Shown here: piece by piece, positions 46,166 through 56,800 of the stretch | Layout: each line of letters starts with the position of its first letter | Position numbering within the stretch: position 1 is the first letter of the stretch | Source of the DNA: an uncultured Flavobacteriaceae bacterium | GTDB lineage: Bacteria > Bacteroidota > Bacteroidia > Flavobacteriales > Flavobacteriaceae | DNA length: 64,000 nt | Assembly: GCA_943789465.1 (NCBI GenBank) | Contig: CALSUF010000002.1 | Coordinates: forward strand, 496,001 to 560,000 | Direction: 5' to 3' | Notes under the pieces: model-generated | Seen by the model: the letters and a program-made list of their open reading frames with translations, nothing else | Told to the model about the DNA's origin: nothing | The model's database searches: none | Translations under genes and position numbers: made by a program

Positions 46166-47062
46166 GTGAATTCTATTCTTAAAATTTCAAATCTGACAAA
46201 AAAATATGGACTATTAACCGCTGTTAGCAATCTTTCATTTGACATCGAAAAAGGAAGTGTTTATGGAATTTTAGGACCTAATGGCAGTGGGAAATCCACA
46301 ACTTTAGGAATTGTATTAAATGTTGTTAATAAAACATCTGGAAAATTTTCATGGTTTAGTGGTGAGCTTACCACGCATCAGGCTTTAAAAAAAGTAGGCG
46401 CAATTATTGAGCGCCCAAATTTTTATCCATATATGACAGCTCACCAAAACCTTAAACTCGTTTGTAAAATCAAAGGTATTTCATACGATTCTATAGATAG
46501 AACTTTGGAAACCGTAGGGCTTATCGATCGAAAACATAACAAATTTAGCACCTTTTCTTTAGGCATGAAACAGCGGTTGGCCATTGCATCAGCACTTCTA
46601 AATAATCCTGAAATATTAATTTTAGATGAGCCCACAAATGGATTAGACCCTCAAGGAATTCATCAAATAAGGGAAATCATAAAAGAAATTGCCCAACAAG
46701 GAACTACCATCTTATTAGCTTCACATCTTTTAGATGAAGTTGAAAAAGTTTGTACTCACGTCGTTGTTTTAAGAAAAGGAGTCAATCTGTTTTCAGGACG
46801 CGTTGATGAATTGATCTCAAGTCATGGTTTTTTTGAGTTAAAAACACATCAAAAAGATGACTTATTAAAACTTCTGGAATTAAATCCTAATTTTTCACAC
46901 ACAAAAGTTGAAAATGATTTGGTCACTGCCTTTCTTGAAAACCCAATGGAAGCTGAAGAATTCAACAGGTTACTTTTTAAAAATAACATCGTATTGAGTC
47001 ATTTAGTCAAACGAAAAGAAAGTCTAGAAGAACAATTTTTACAATTAACCGACAACCAATGA
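46166..47062 (+). CDS. ABC-2 type exporter, ATP-binding subunit
   Basis: A 298-residue ABC ATPase with Walker A GPNGSGKSTTLG (about residues 38-49), signature FSLGMKQRLAIASALL, and Walker B ILILDEPTNGLDPQG. The C-terminal extension (about 80 residues) is typical of ABC-2 exporters of the bacitracin/multidrug class. The start is GTG 46166. It overlaps the permease gene by four bases (ATGA). The transported molecule is unknown. Confidence 0.92.
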   Translation: MNSILKISNLTKKYGLLTAVSNLSFDIEKGSVYGILGPNGSGKSTTLGIVLNVVNKTSGKFSWFSGELTTHQALKKVGAIIERPNFYPYMTAHQNLKLVCKIKGISYDSIDRTLETVGLIDRKHNKFSTFSLGMKQRLAIASALLNNPEILILDEPTNGLDPQGIHQIREIIKEIAQQGTTILLASHLLDEVEKVCTHVVVLRKGVNLFSGRVDELISSHGFFELKTHQKDDLLKLLELNPNFSHTKVENDLVTAFLENPMEAEEFNRLLFKNNIVLSHLVKRKESLEEQFLQLTDNQ

Positions 47063-47883
47063 AACGATTATTAGACCTAGAACTTCAGAAATTATTACTC
47101 AACAAAACGAGTAAAATATTGATATTTATTTCCTTTATTCTGCCACTATGTGTCATTCTATTATCTGCTGTAAAAATTAATTTTTTTGGTTTCTTCACTC
47201 TTGAATTAGGAGAATTAGGAATTTTTAATTTCCCTATTATTTGGCATATTATCACCTTTTTTTCCGCACTATTTAAATTCTTTTTTGCTATTGTGGTTGT
47301 ATCAATGATTGGGAATGAATACAGCAATAAAACATTAAAACAAAACCTCATCGATGGACTAAGTAAAAAAGAATTTATCTTGTCTAAATTCTATGTTATT
47401 GTGTTTTTCTCGCTCATATCTACACTAATTATTTTCTTTATTTCTTTAATTTTAGGATTGATTTATTCAAGTTATAATGAATTTCATATCATTATCCAGC
47501 AAATGGAGTTTTTAGTTGCTTATTTTGTAAAACTCGTAGGATTCTTTTCTTTCTGTTTATTTTTGGGAGTCTTAGCAAAACGCTCTGCATTCGCGTTGGC
47601 ATTTTTGTTTGTCGATTTAATTTTAGAATGGATTGTTTTGGGACTCATCACCTGGAAAAGCAGTTACGAAACCGCTCAGAAAGTACAAGACTTTTTCCCT
47701 TTGACTTCAATGTCAAACCTTATAAAGCAACCTTTTCAGCGTGTTGCAATGACAAAATTTCCCTCCAACACAGATATAAATTATGATTATGCTGTCCATT
47801 TTGACAACATTGTAATCGTTCTTTTCTGGACATTTATTTTTATATTTTCATCTTATAAATTATTAAAAAAGCGAGATTTATAG
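47059..47883 (+). CDS. ABC-2 type exporter, permease subunit
   Basis: A 274-residue inner-membrane protein with six predicted helices, starting LLDLELQKLLLNKTSKILIF and containing GNEYSNKTLKQNLIDGLSKKEFILSKF, the usual amphipathic segment of ABC-2 permeases. It is coupled by a four-base overlap to its ATPase, with no other accessory gene. Confidence 0.87.
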   Translation: MKRLLDLELQKLLLNKTSKILIFISFILPLCVILLSAVKINFFGFFTLELGELGIFNFPIIWHIITFFSALFKFFFAIVVVSMIGNEYSNKTLKQNLIDGLSKKEFILSKFYVIVFFSLISTLIIFFISLILGLIYSSYNEFHIIIQQMEFLVAYFVKLVGFFSFCLFLGVLAKRSAFALAFLFVDLILEWIVLGLITWKSSYETAQKVQDFFPLTSMSNLIKQPFQRVAMTKFPSNTDINYDYAVHFDNIVIVLFWTFIFIFSSYKLLKKRDL

Positions 47884-47952
47884 TATATTTCGGTCCCTAA
47901 ATTGAGTATTGTTTTTTGATATAAATCATGAAACTTAAACTGTTTTTTTCGG

Positions 47953-50900
47953 ATGAAATACCTTACAATATTAGTTTTTTTATCACTCTCCTTTTTTGGT
48001 TTTTCTCAAGGAGAAGCTTCTCATTGGTATTTCGGAAATGGCGCAGGCTTAATATTTGATACAAGTACCAATATTGTGACGGCCACAAATGCTGCAGCCT
48101 CCACAATTGACACAAACGAAGGCTGTTCTTCTATTGCTGATTTTAACGGCAATTTATTATTTTATACAGATGGTCGGAATGTATGGGATAAAAACCATCA
48201 GTTAATGCCGAATGCCGATTATTTTGGCGGTAGTGGATTGCTGGGAGACCCCTCTAGTACCTCATCAGGTTTGATCATTCCCCGCCCAGGTAACCCTGAT
48301 AATTATTATATATTTACAGTAGATGAACCCCATCATAACAATGCATGGGCGTATCCCAATCAAGGCCCAGCAGATATCAATGGTAATACGGTTTTTCAGT
48401 ACGATGATATTATTGGAAGCTCTGTCCCAAACGACGATGACGGTTTTAATAACGGCCTCAACTATTCTTTGGTAGATTTAACACTTAATGGCGGCAACGG
48501 AGATGTTGTAGCCTCCGAAAAAAACAAACCACTTTTAACTTATGACCCTTTGGATCAGGAACAAGCGAGCTTCAAATGTTCTGAAAAAATTTCAGCTGTA
48601 GAGCATAATGACAAGCAATCTTATTGGGTAATAAGTCATTTTTTAGACATCTTTTATGCCTTTCGAGTAGATGAAAGCGGCGTCAACACAACCCCTGTTA
48701 CCACTCAAATAACCCCTCTAGTTTCACTTAACGGCTACCGCAGAAATTCGATCGGATACCTAAAGTCTTCACCTGATGGCACTAAACTTGCTATCTGTCA
48801 TAACGAACAAGGAAATATTCAAGGGCAAAATCCGAATAATACTACCGGAAGTTTATGGATTTATGATTTTGATGATGCCACAGGAATCGTTAGCAACCCT
48901 ATAAACGTGATCAGTAATTCTGGCGTTTATGGAACTGCTTTTTCAACAGATTCTAGCAAGTTATACGCAACAGCTAATCGAACAATATTTCAATTTGATT
49001 TGAATGCGACAGATATTTCTGGCTCTCAAACCATAATTCATCAGCAAAGTAATTTTAATAGTTTTATTGGAGCGCTTCAACTTGCCCCTAATGGCAAAAT
49101 TTATGCTGCTAATACTGCAACTGATTTTGCACTAGATGTTATTAACAACCCTGATGAACAAGGACTGTTATGTGACTATGTAGCAGCAGGACAGCCATTG
49201 GCAGCTGGCACAGACGCTAATTTTGGTTTACCACCCTTTATTCAATCTTTTTTCCTAGCTAAAATTGAAGCTGAAAATTTGTGCTTGGGAAGTGCTACAC
49301 AATTCCTTATAGATAGTAATGAAACTTATGATAGTATCCTATGGGATTTTGGAGATTCTAGTACTCCTTCCACTATTGACAATCCAACACATATTTACCC
49401 AAATACAGGAAATTTTACAGTTTCAGCTACACTCACTTTGGGAATAGAAGTTAATACCTTCTCAAAAACAATAGAAATCTATACAGATCCAACTGCATTT
49501 ATTCCAAATGCTCTTTCTGAGTGTGATGATGATAATGATGGTGTGGTTGCTATAAACCTCAACCAAATTAAAGATACAGAAATATTAAATGGTCAACTCC
49601 CTCTTAATTATACCATTACATATTATGAGTCACAAGGAAATGCGGATACAGACACCGATGCGCTTGTAATGCCTTATGAAAACATAAGTAATCCACAGAC
49701 TCTTTTTGCTAGAATAGAAAATAATTCAAATAAAGAATGTTACGACACTACTACCTTTTTATTAACCGTATTTGACACTCCAACAGCGAATACCGTTGAT
49801 AATAACGAGGTTTGTGACGATTTTGTTGACGGTGATGCATCAAATGGCCAAAAAATAACAAACCTCCAACTTTTTGATTCCGATGTGCTAGAAACTCAAG
49901 ACCCTTTGAAATTTAAGGTGAGCTATTATAAATCACAAAACGATGCCGATACCAAAACTAATTCACATCCTAATCTATACTACAATACAACGCCATTTAC
50001 AGAGTTGGTTTTTGTTCGAATTGAAAATGTTTTAAATGAAAAATGTTTTGACACGACTTCATTTAATCTCATTATAAACCCCTTACCCACACCGATAGAT
50101 ACCTCTTTAGTTCAATGTGATGAAGATGGAATCTATGATGGATTGACAATTTTCAATTTGACAGAAATAGACGCAACACTTATAAATAATATTCCCAACC
50201 GAATTACTAAGTTTTACACATCCTTAACATCTGCTCAAAACTCAATTAATGAAATCGATGGTACAGCGTTTAGCAACACTGCAAATCCACAAATTGTGTA
50301 TGTACAACTCGTTGATACCAACACAAATTGTTTTGATATTTCGGAGATAACTTTAACTGTAAATGTCACTACTGGAACAGATGCAATACTAGAATCTTGC
50401 GATTCAGATGGTACCGAAGATGGCTTTTTTAATTTCACCCTAACTGACGCAGATGCTGATGTGCTTACTGGCTTACCTGTATTTTACACACTTAGCTATT
50501 ACGAATCTTACCAAGACGCTCTATTAGAAACCAATCCACTCCCTACTAATTACACCAATACAACAGCTTATAATCAGATTATTTTTGCACGAATAGAAAA
50601 CGGCAACGATTGTTTTGGTATCAATCGGGTTGAATTAGAAGTATTTGAACTTCCACAGATTGTAATTGAAGATGAACGTTTGTATTGTTTGAATTCATTT
50701 CCTAGTTTTATAACATTAGATTCGGGTCTAATTAATGGGGTTCCTTCATCATTTATTTACAATTGGTCAACTGGAGATACTACCCCACAAACTCAAGTCA
50801 ATGCTACTGGAGTTTATACGGTAACTGTGAGTAACACCAATGGCTGCTCAAAGCTTAGAACCATCACGGTGCTGCCTTCAAATACAGCAACTTTTGATTC

Positions 50901-51363
50901 TATAGAAATTGTAGATGGTGTTGAAACCAATTCCGTCACTATTTTAGTTTCTGGCGAAGGAGATTATGAATATGCTTTGGATACTGAATTTACTGGATTT
51001 CAAGATTTGAATGTTTTTACTGGAGTTGGACCAGGGCTCCACACGGTTTATGTAAGAGACAAAAATGATTGTGGGACAGTGAAAAAAGATATTGCGGTTA
51101 TTGGATTCCCGAAATTTTTTACTCCTAATGGTGATGGTTATAATGACAGCTGGCAAGTATATGGAATCAATACACCAAACCAAGCAAACAGCGAAGTCTA
51201 TATTTTTGATCGTTTTGGAAAACTACTGATCCAATTAAATCCTTTAGGGGATGGCTGGGATGGCACCTACAATGGAGCTGTCATGCCGACATCAGACTAT
51301 TGGTTTTATGTCAAACTTGAAGATGGGCGCCTATTTAAAGGGCATTTTAGTTTAAAAATGTAA
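47953..51363 (+). CDS. T9SS-exported surface protein with PKD, acidic repeats and CHU_C/gliding C-terminal domain
   Basis: A 1136-residue protein with a signal peptide (LTILVFLSLSFFGFSQG). The N-terminal half (about 25-430) looks like a beta-propeller (HWYFGNGAGLIFDTST, FYTDGRNVWDKNH). A PKD domain follows (about 449-520, ILWDFGDSS). Then come four units of about 90-100 residues, each with a CD-x-D-x-[DE]DG acidic loop, an SYYESQ/YTS strand and a FARIEN strand. Last are an immunoglobulin-like unit and the C-terminal sorting domain FFTPNGDGYNDSW...WDGTYNG (about 1055-1136), the T9SS type B / gliding motility-associated signal. It is a likely surface or secreted adhesin; the ligand is unknown. 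It starts a run of four T9SS cargo genes. Confidence 0.88.
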   Translation: MKYLTILVFLSLSFFGFSQGEASHWYFGNGAGLIFDTSTNIVTATNAAASTIDTNEGCSSIADFNGNLLFYTDGRNVWDKNHQLMPNADYFGGSGLLGDPSSTSSGLIIPRPGNPDNYYIFTVDEPHHNNAWAYPNQGPADINGNTVFQYDDIIGSSVPNDDDGFNNGLNYSLVDLTLNGGNGDVVASEKNKPLLTYDPLDQEQASFKCSEKISAVEHNDKQSYWVISHFLDIFYAFRVDESGVNTTPVTTQITPLVSLNGYRRNSIGYLKSSPDGTKLAICHNEQGNIQGQNPNNTTGSLWIYDFDDATGIVSNPINVISNSGVYGTAFSTDSSKLYATANRTIFQFDLNATDISGSQTIIHQQSNFNSFIGALQLAPNGKIYAANTATDFALDVINNPDEQGLLCDYVAAGQPLAAGTDANFGLPPFIQSFFLAKIEAENLCLGSATQFLIDSNETYDSILWDFGDSSTPSTIDNPTHIYPNTGNFTVSATLTLGIEVNTFSKTIEIYTDPTAFIPNALSECDDDNDGVVAINLNQIKDTEILNGQLPLNYTITYYESQGNADTDTDALVMPYENISNPQTLFARIENNSNKECYDTTTFLLTVFDTPTANTVDNNEVCDDFVDGDASNGQKITNLQLFDSDVLETQDPLKFKVSYYKSQNDADTKTNSHPNLYYNTTPFTELVFVRIENVLNEKCFDTTSFNLIINPLPTPIDTSLVQCDEDGIYDGLTIFNLTEIDATLINNIPNRITKFYTSLTSAQNSINEIDGTAFSNTANPQIVYVQLVDTNTNCFDISEITLTVNVTTGTDAILESCDSDGTEDGFFNFTLTDADADVLTGLPVFYTLSYYESYQDALLETNPLPTNYTNTTAYNQIIFARIENGNDCFGINRVELEVFELPQIVIEDERLYCLNSFPSFITLDSGLINGVPSSFIYNWSTGDTTPQTQVNATGVYTVTVSNTNGCSKLRTITVLPSNTATFDSIEIVDGVETNSVTILVSGEGDYEYALDTEFTGFQDLNVFTGVGPGLHTVYVRDKNDCGTVKKDIAVIGFPKFFTPNGDGYNDSWQVYGINTPNQANSEVYIFDRFGKLLIQLNPLGDGWDGTYNGAVMPTSDYWFYVKLEDGRLFKGHFSLKM
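50383..51363 (+). repeat. About 1-kb segment repeated in the next gene (second copy about 52820-53799)
   Basis: The last 980 bases of this gene and of the next one are strongly alike, including the final acidic repeat, the immunoglobulin-like unit, the strand-rich segment and the C-terminal sorting domain. For example, stretches such as GGCGAAGGAGATTATGAATA recur with only a base or two of change. By eye identity is high (roughly four bases in five) across the whole length, and the protein level is still closer. This suggests a duplicated gene end or gene conversion between the paralogues. Confidence 0.75.
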
Positions 51364-51455
51364 ATCATTTTAACACTTAATTTTTTTTTTAAACACTCGA
51401 GTTAGCTTTTCTAAAATATCTCAATTATTAGAAGATGACCCAACAAATCTATGCG

Positions 51456-51463
51456 TATATTTG
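51456..51463 (+). promoter_or_regulatory. -7 promoter element that fixes the start of the second T9SS gene
   Basis: TATATTTG exactly matches TAnnTTTG and overlaps a possible start at 51451. The next in-frame ATG at 51475 is 11 bases downstream and begins a typical signal peptide, so translation most likely starts there. The first T9SS gene ends 92 bases earlier, so this gene probably has its own promoter. Confidence 0.55.
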
Positions 51464-51474
51464 TAATGATTTTT

Positions 51475-53799
51475 ATGAAAAAAATTAGCCAATTTATTTT
51501 TCTATTATTATCTTTCTCTGTTTTGAGTCAAAACGTACTAGTGAGTAGTACTAATTATACCCCTCAAGAATTGATTGAAAATGTACTGATAAATAGTTCT
51601 TGTATTGATAATCTAGTGGTCACAAATGTAGTTGGAGGAAATTTTAACTCAACAGAAAAAAGTTATGGCTATTTTGATGCCAATGGCAGTAGTTTCCCTT
51701 TACAAAAAGGTATTGTTTTAAGTACTGGAAGACTAAATAATGTGGAAGGTCCTAATGATTCTTTGAGTGACGATGACGCCTCAAATTGGGGAGGTGACAC
51801 TGACTTAGAGATGATTCTCAACGAAAGTAATACTCTCAATGCAACTATTCTAGAATTTAACTTTTCAGTGAGTGCCAATCAGATTAGCTTTAATTATGTA
51901 TTTGCTTCTGAAGAATATCAACAAAATAATTCTAGTACCTGTCAATATTCAGATTTATTTGGTTTTTTGATACAAAAACAAAGTGGTGGCCCTTACAGAA
52001 ATATCGCCATAGTCCCATCGACACAAACACCTGTAAAAGTGACCACTGTTCATTCTGGAATCCCAGGAGAATGTGACCCCATTAATGAAGCTTATTTTGG
52101 CAGTTGGAATTCCAATTCAGCTCCTATCAATTTTAATGGGCAAACTGCAGTTCTTACAGCGACTGCCAACATTATTCCTAATGAAATTTACCACGTTAAA
52201 TTGGTGATTGCAGATGAACAAAATTATCGATACGATTCTGCAGTTTTTTTAGAAGCCAGTAGTTTTAGATTAGGAACAGACTTAGGAATTGATCGTTTGA
52301 TAGCAACTAATAATCCTTTATGTGGCAATGAAACTATAACTTTAAACGCATCTCAAAATAATGTTTTATCATACCAATGGTTTAAAAATGGGAGTCCACT
52401 GACAGGATTCACAGGGACTTCTTTAAATGTAGATTCGACAGGGCAGTATGACGTAGAAGTCACTTTAGCAAACGGGTGTATTAGCTACGGTACTATTCAA
52501 ATTGAATACAGCCCATTACCAATTGTTCAAGATGTTATATTAATACAATGCGATGAGGATAACCTCAACGATGGAATTACAACTTTTAACTTAAATCAAA
52601 TTTATGATAAAGTCACAAATGCTATTCCTAATCTTAATTTGAAGTTCTACAAAACTAGTTTAGATGCAGAATTAGATACTTCAAATAACTTGAATGGGGA
52701 TTCCTATACTAATATTCAAAGTCCTGAAACGGTATTTGTTCAAGTATCAGACCCCCAATCTGGATGTATTAATGTTGCTGAACTGATTTTAAAAGTGAGT
52801 CCAAAAACAGCACAAAACACAGTTTTAAAATCCTGTGATGATGATGGGACTGACGATGGTGTTTTTAATTTCACTTTAAGTGAAGCTGATAACGAAATAC
52901 TTGCTGGATTACCTGCAACGCATACCTTAAGTTATTACGAATCTTATCAAGATGCACTTTTAGAAAACAACCCATTAGGAACAAATTATACCAATACCAC
53001 TCCATATAATCAGACCATTTTTGCACGTATAGAAAATGACAATGATTGTTTTGGTATTAACACTCTAGAATTAATCGTTAATGCACTTCCAGAAATAGTC
53101 GTTGAAAATGAACGTTCGTATTGTCTAAATACATTTCCTAGCTTGATTACATTAGATGCAGGGGTCATAAATGGATTTCCTTCTTCATTTACTTATGATT
53201 GGTCAACAGGGGCTACTACCTCTCAAATTCAAGTTAATGTCCCTGGCATTTATACGGTAACCGTGAGTAATATTAATGGCTGTTCAAAAATTAGAACCAT
53301 CACGGTGCTGCCTTCAAACACAGCAACTTTTGATTCTATAGAAATTATAGATGGAGTAGAAAATAACTCAGTCACTGTAATTGTTTCTGGCGAAGGTGAC
53401 TATGAATATGCTTTGGATACTGAATTTTCAGAGTATCAAGATTCAAACTCGTTTTTTGGAGTCAAACCAGGGTTTCATACGGTATACGTAAGAGATAAAA
53501 ACAATTGTGGAACAGTCAAAAAAGATATTGCAGTCATTGGATTTCCTAAATTTTTCACTCCTAATGGAGATGGGTATAATGACACTTGGCACGTATATGG
53601 AATCAATACAGTAAACCAAGTAAACAGCGACATATATATTTTTGATCGATTTGGAAAACTTCTGATCCAATTAAATCCATTGGGCGCTGGATGGGACGGC
53701 ACGTACAATGGGACTATCTTACCGACTTCAGACTATTGGTTTTATATCAAACTTCAAGACAATAAAATATTTCAAGGCCATTTTACTTTAAAACGATAG
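51475..53799 (+). CDS. T9SS-exported protein with choice-of-anchor L domain and acidic repeats
   Basis: A 774-residue protein starting MKKISQFIFLLLSFSVLSQN (signal peptide). Residues about 20-270 are a choice-of-anchor L domain (PQELIENVLINSSCIDNLVV, WGGDTDLEMIL, SFNYVFASEEYQQ). An immunoglobulin-like unit follows (about 275-345), then two acidic repeats (QCDEDNLNDG, SCDDDGTDDG), then a segment nearly identical to the upstream protein, ending in the type B/CHU_C sorting domain FFTPNGDGYNDTWHVYG. The start was chosen from the promoter element within the longer frame. A hairpin lies after the stop. Confidence 0.88.
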   Translation: MKKISQFIFLLLSFSVLSQNVLVSSTNYTPQELIENVLINSSCIDNLVVTNVVGGNFNSTEKSYGYFDANGSSFPLQKGIVLSTGRLNNVEGPNDSLSDDDASNWGGDTDLEMILNESNTLNATILEFNFSVSANQISFNYVFASEEYQQNNSSTCQYSDLFGFLIQKQSGGPYRNIAIVPSTQTPVKVTTVHSGIPGECDPINEAYFGSWNSNSAPINFNGQTAVLTATANIIPNEIYHVKLVIADEQNYRYDSAVFLEASSFRLGTDLGIDRLIATNNPLCGNETITLNASQNNVLSYQWFKNGSPLTGFTGTSLNVDSTGQYDVEVTLANGCISYGTIQIEYSPLPIVQDVILIQCDEDNLNDGITTFNLNQIYDKVTNAIPNLNLKFYKTSLDAELDTSNNLNGDSYTNIQSPETVFVQVSDPQSGCINVAELILKVSPKTAQNTVLKSCDDDGTDDGVFNFTLSEADNEILAGLPATHTLSYYESYQDALLENNPLGTNYTNTTPYNQTIFARIENDNDCFGINTLELIVNALPEIVVENERSYCLNTFPSLITLDAGVINGFPSSFTYDWSTGATTSQIQVNVPGIYTVTVSNINGCSKIRTITVLPSNTATFDSIEIIDGVENNSVTVIVSGEGDYEYALDTEFSEYQDSNSFFGVKPGFHTVYVRDKNNCGTVKKDIAVIGFPKFFTPNGDGYNDTWHVYGINTVNQVNSDIYIFDRFGKLLIQLNPLGAGWDGTYNGTILPTSDYWFYIKLQDNKIFQGHFTLKR

Positions 53800-53804
53800 C
53801 TAAC

Positions 53805-53838
53805 AACTACGTTTTAAAAATATTTTATGTAGTTTTAT
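53805..53838 (+). terminator. Hairpin after the second T9SS gene
   Basis: AACTAC (53805-53810) and GTAGTT (53829-53834) pair, and the interior GTTTTAAAA / TATTTTAT extends the stem. It is followed by a short TTTATAC run. The weak U-tract makes it an uncertain terminator. Confidence 0.45.
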
Positions 53839-53867
53839 ACCATCACTTAATTTAACCCCCTAAATCG

Positions 53868-56800
53868 ATGGTGAAACTTAAAATTGTTTTAATAGCATTT
53901 TTTATACCTTATTATTGTGCTCAAGCTCAAATAGTGGAAATTAATTCTAATATTTCAGTTGATGAACTTATAAAATCACATCTTTTTGAAGGATGTATAG
54001 AAGTTTCAAATGTAAGTAGTAACGTCAACGGAAGTATCAATGGATTGACAAGTTTTGGAACATTTACAAAATCAACTTCAAATTTTCCTTTAGATAATGG
54101 AATTATTTTATCAACTGGAAATGCAAATTCCGCAGGAAATTCAGTCAATACAAACGACTTAAATGAAGGTGATGAAAATTGGGGTACGGATTCAGATTTA
54201 CTCGGTGAACTCGGAATCACCAACACCTTTAACGCAACTTCTATTGAATTTGATTTTATTTCAGCTATTGACAAAGTAACGTTTGAGTATATTTTAGCCT
54301 CAGAAGAATATTTTCAATTGGATTATATTTGTGATAACATAGATAGTTTTGTGTTTCTTATACGAAAAGCAAGTAGTACAGAGCCCTACACAAATATTGC
54401 CACCGTTGGCATTGAAAACGATCCAATAAGCCCCCGTTTTATACACCCAGAAATATTTGGATTTTGTGAGGCTGTAAATGAATCTTTTTTTGATGATTAT
54501 TTGGTTGGTGATACCAATTTTGATGGCCGATCAGTACCTATTATTTCTACTGCTAACGTCACACCTAATACACTATACCATGCAAAATTAATTATTGCTG
54601 ATGGTAATGATCAAAACTTTGACTCTTCTGTATTTATAAAAACAAGCGTTGTATTGCCTAAATTAGAACTAGGAAATGCTATAAATAGCTGTGCAAACTC
54701 CGTTGATTTAAATGCAGATATTGGTGTAACTCCAGCTACATATGACTGGTATTTTAATAACATATTGATTTTAGCAGATGGTGGATCCACCTTTTCAGCA
54801 ACACAAACTGGAAACTACAAAGTAAAAGTTACAATCCCATTAAATGAAACAGAGTGTACACATGAAGACACTATAAGTGTGACATTAAGCTCTGTACAAA
54901 CGATCAACTCTGTACCAGATTATGCGCTTTGCGACCCTAATGGTGATGGAGTTGAAATGTTCAATCTTTCTACTAAAAATTCAGATGTTTTAGCTGCAGC
55001 ACCACCTGCATCCTACACCATTTCATATCATTTAACACTTGCAACTGCAGAAGCAAATACAAGTCCAATTACTAGCATCCAAAACACTAGCAATCCACAA
55101 ATTATTTATGTACGACTAGAGGATGATAATACAGGGTGCTTGGCTTATGAACCCATTAATTTAGTTGTAAACACCATTCCAACTATACCAGATCTTGTGC
55201 CATTTGTCGTTTGTGATAATGATGCTGTAAGAGATCAGAATACCAATTTAAATATAACATCTTTTGACACAACCATTACCAACGGAAATACAAATCTTGG
55301 AGTTAGTTACCACACCTCAATAGCCAATGCTGCACTAGGAAGCAACCCTCTCCCCTCTAATTATAGTGATTCTTCTGTACAATTATTTGCAAGGATATTT
55401 AATGTAAATACAGGCTGTTTTAATACAACTCCTATTGATATTGAAGTTTACAATACTCCAGAACTCAGCACTGAACCTATATTTTTAGATGCTTGTGACC
55501 CTGATCATGATGGATTTGCAAGCTTCGATTTAGAAACTACTTTGCCATTAATGATAATGGATTTAACAGGATTATCTGCTAGTTTTTATTCCTCATTAGC
55601 TGATGCACAAACTGAAAATGATCCTATTTTAGATCCAACTGATTATACAAATATTAGTATTCAAGAACAAGTCGTATATGTTCGTGTCGAAGATGATGTT
55701 TCAGGTTGTTTTAGTGTGCGATCTTTTGAAATTCATACCAACCTATTATTATCACAAACAGATTTAAGAGATCTAGAATTTTGTGATCAAGATGGTGATG
55801 ACATGTACACTATTGATTTGAACTCCATAAGTGAGAAAATCAAAAACATGTTACTTGGCCTCACAATCACTTATTACGAAACCTTAAATGATCAGAACAG
55901 TAACAATCCAATAACAACCTCTAATTATACTTTTACAGGTCCTACATTAACCTTATTCTTAGACATCGAAAATAGTAGTTGCCTTGAACAAGCTGAGATT
56001 AATTTCAGTTTGACAGATGTCGTGCAATTTACCAATATTTCAGACCAAAGAATTTGTGATACAGACTCCGATGGTTTCACGATTTTAAATCTCAATAATT
56101 TTGATACTGCAGTCACAGGGAATCAATCTGGTTTTCAAGTACATTATTATGAAACTATTTCAAATGCTGAAAATAATACTGGAGCACTCCCAAACAACTA
56201 TACAAATATTTCGAATCCACAAACTATATTTGTGAGTATTACAGAAAATGCTACCACTTGTACAGATATAAGTTCTTTTGAAATTTCAGTGATTCCTGCA
56301 GCTGTCATAAATCCACCTTCTCCTATTGTCATTTGTGATGATGATGATGGATTTTCAATTATTAATCTTGAAAGTTTGATTCCTTCCTTAACAAATTCAC
56401 CAAATAACGTAGACATTTCTTTTTTCACAAGCTTAAATAAGGCGACTATTGATGACGACCCTATAACGACGACAACGACTTTTAATGCCCAAACTCAAAC
56501 ACTCTATATTCGTATAGAAGAGACTGTAACTAGCTTAAGATGCCCCATAATTACCCCGCTAAGTATTACTGTAAATACGTTACCTAACATCCCTTTAATT
56601 GAAAATTACGATGTTTGTGTCGACAGTTCTACCATTCCAATGTTCTTAATGAACACAAAGGATATTGAAATTCTTAATGGACAAAGTGGCAAAGAAGTAT
56701 TCTATTATGAAGATGCTAGTTTCACACAGCTAATTGATAAAAATCAAGCTTATACTGGAAGTAACTTCCCACAAACAATTTTCATAAAAGTTGACAACAC

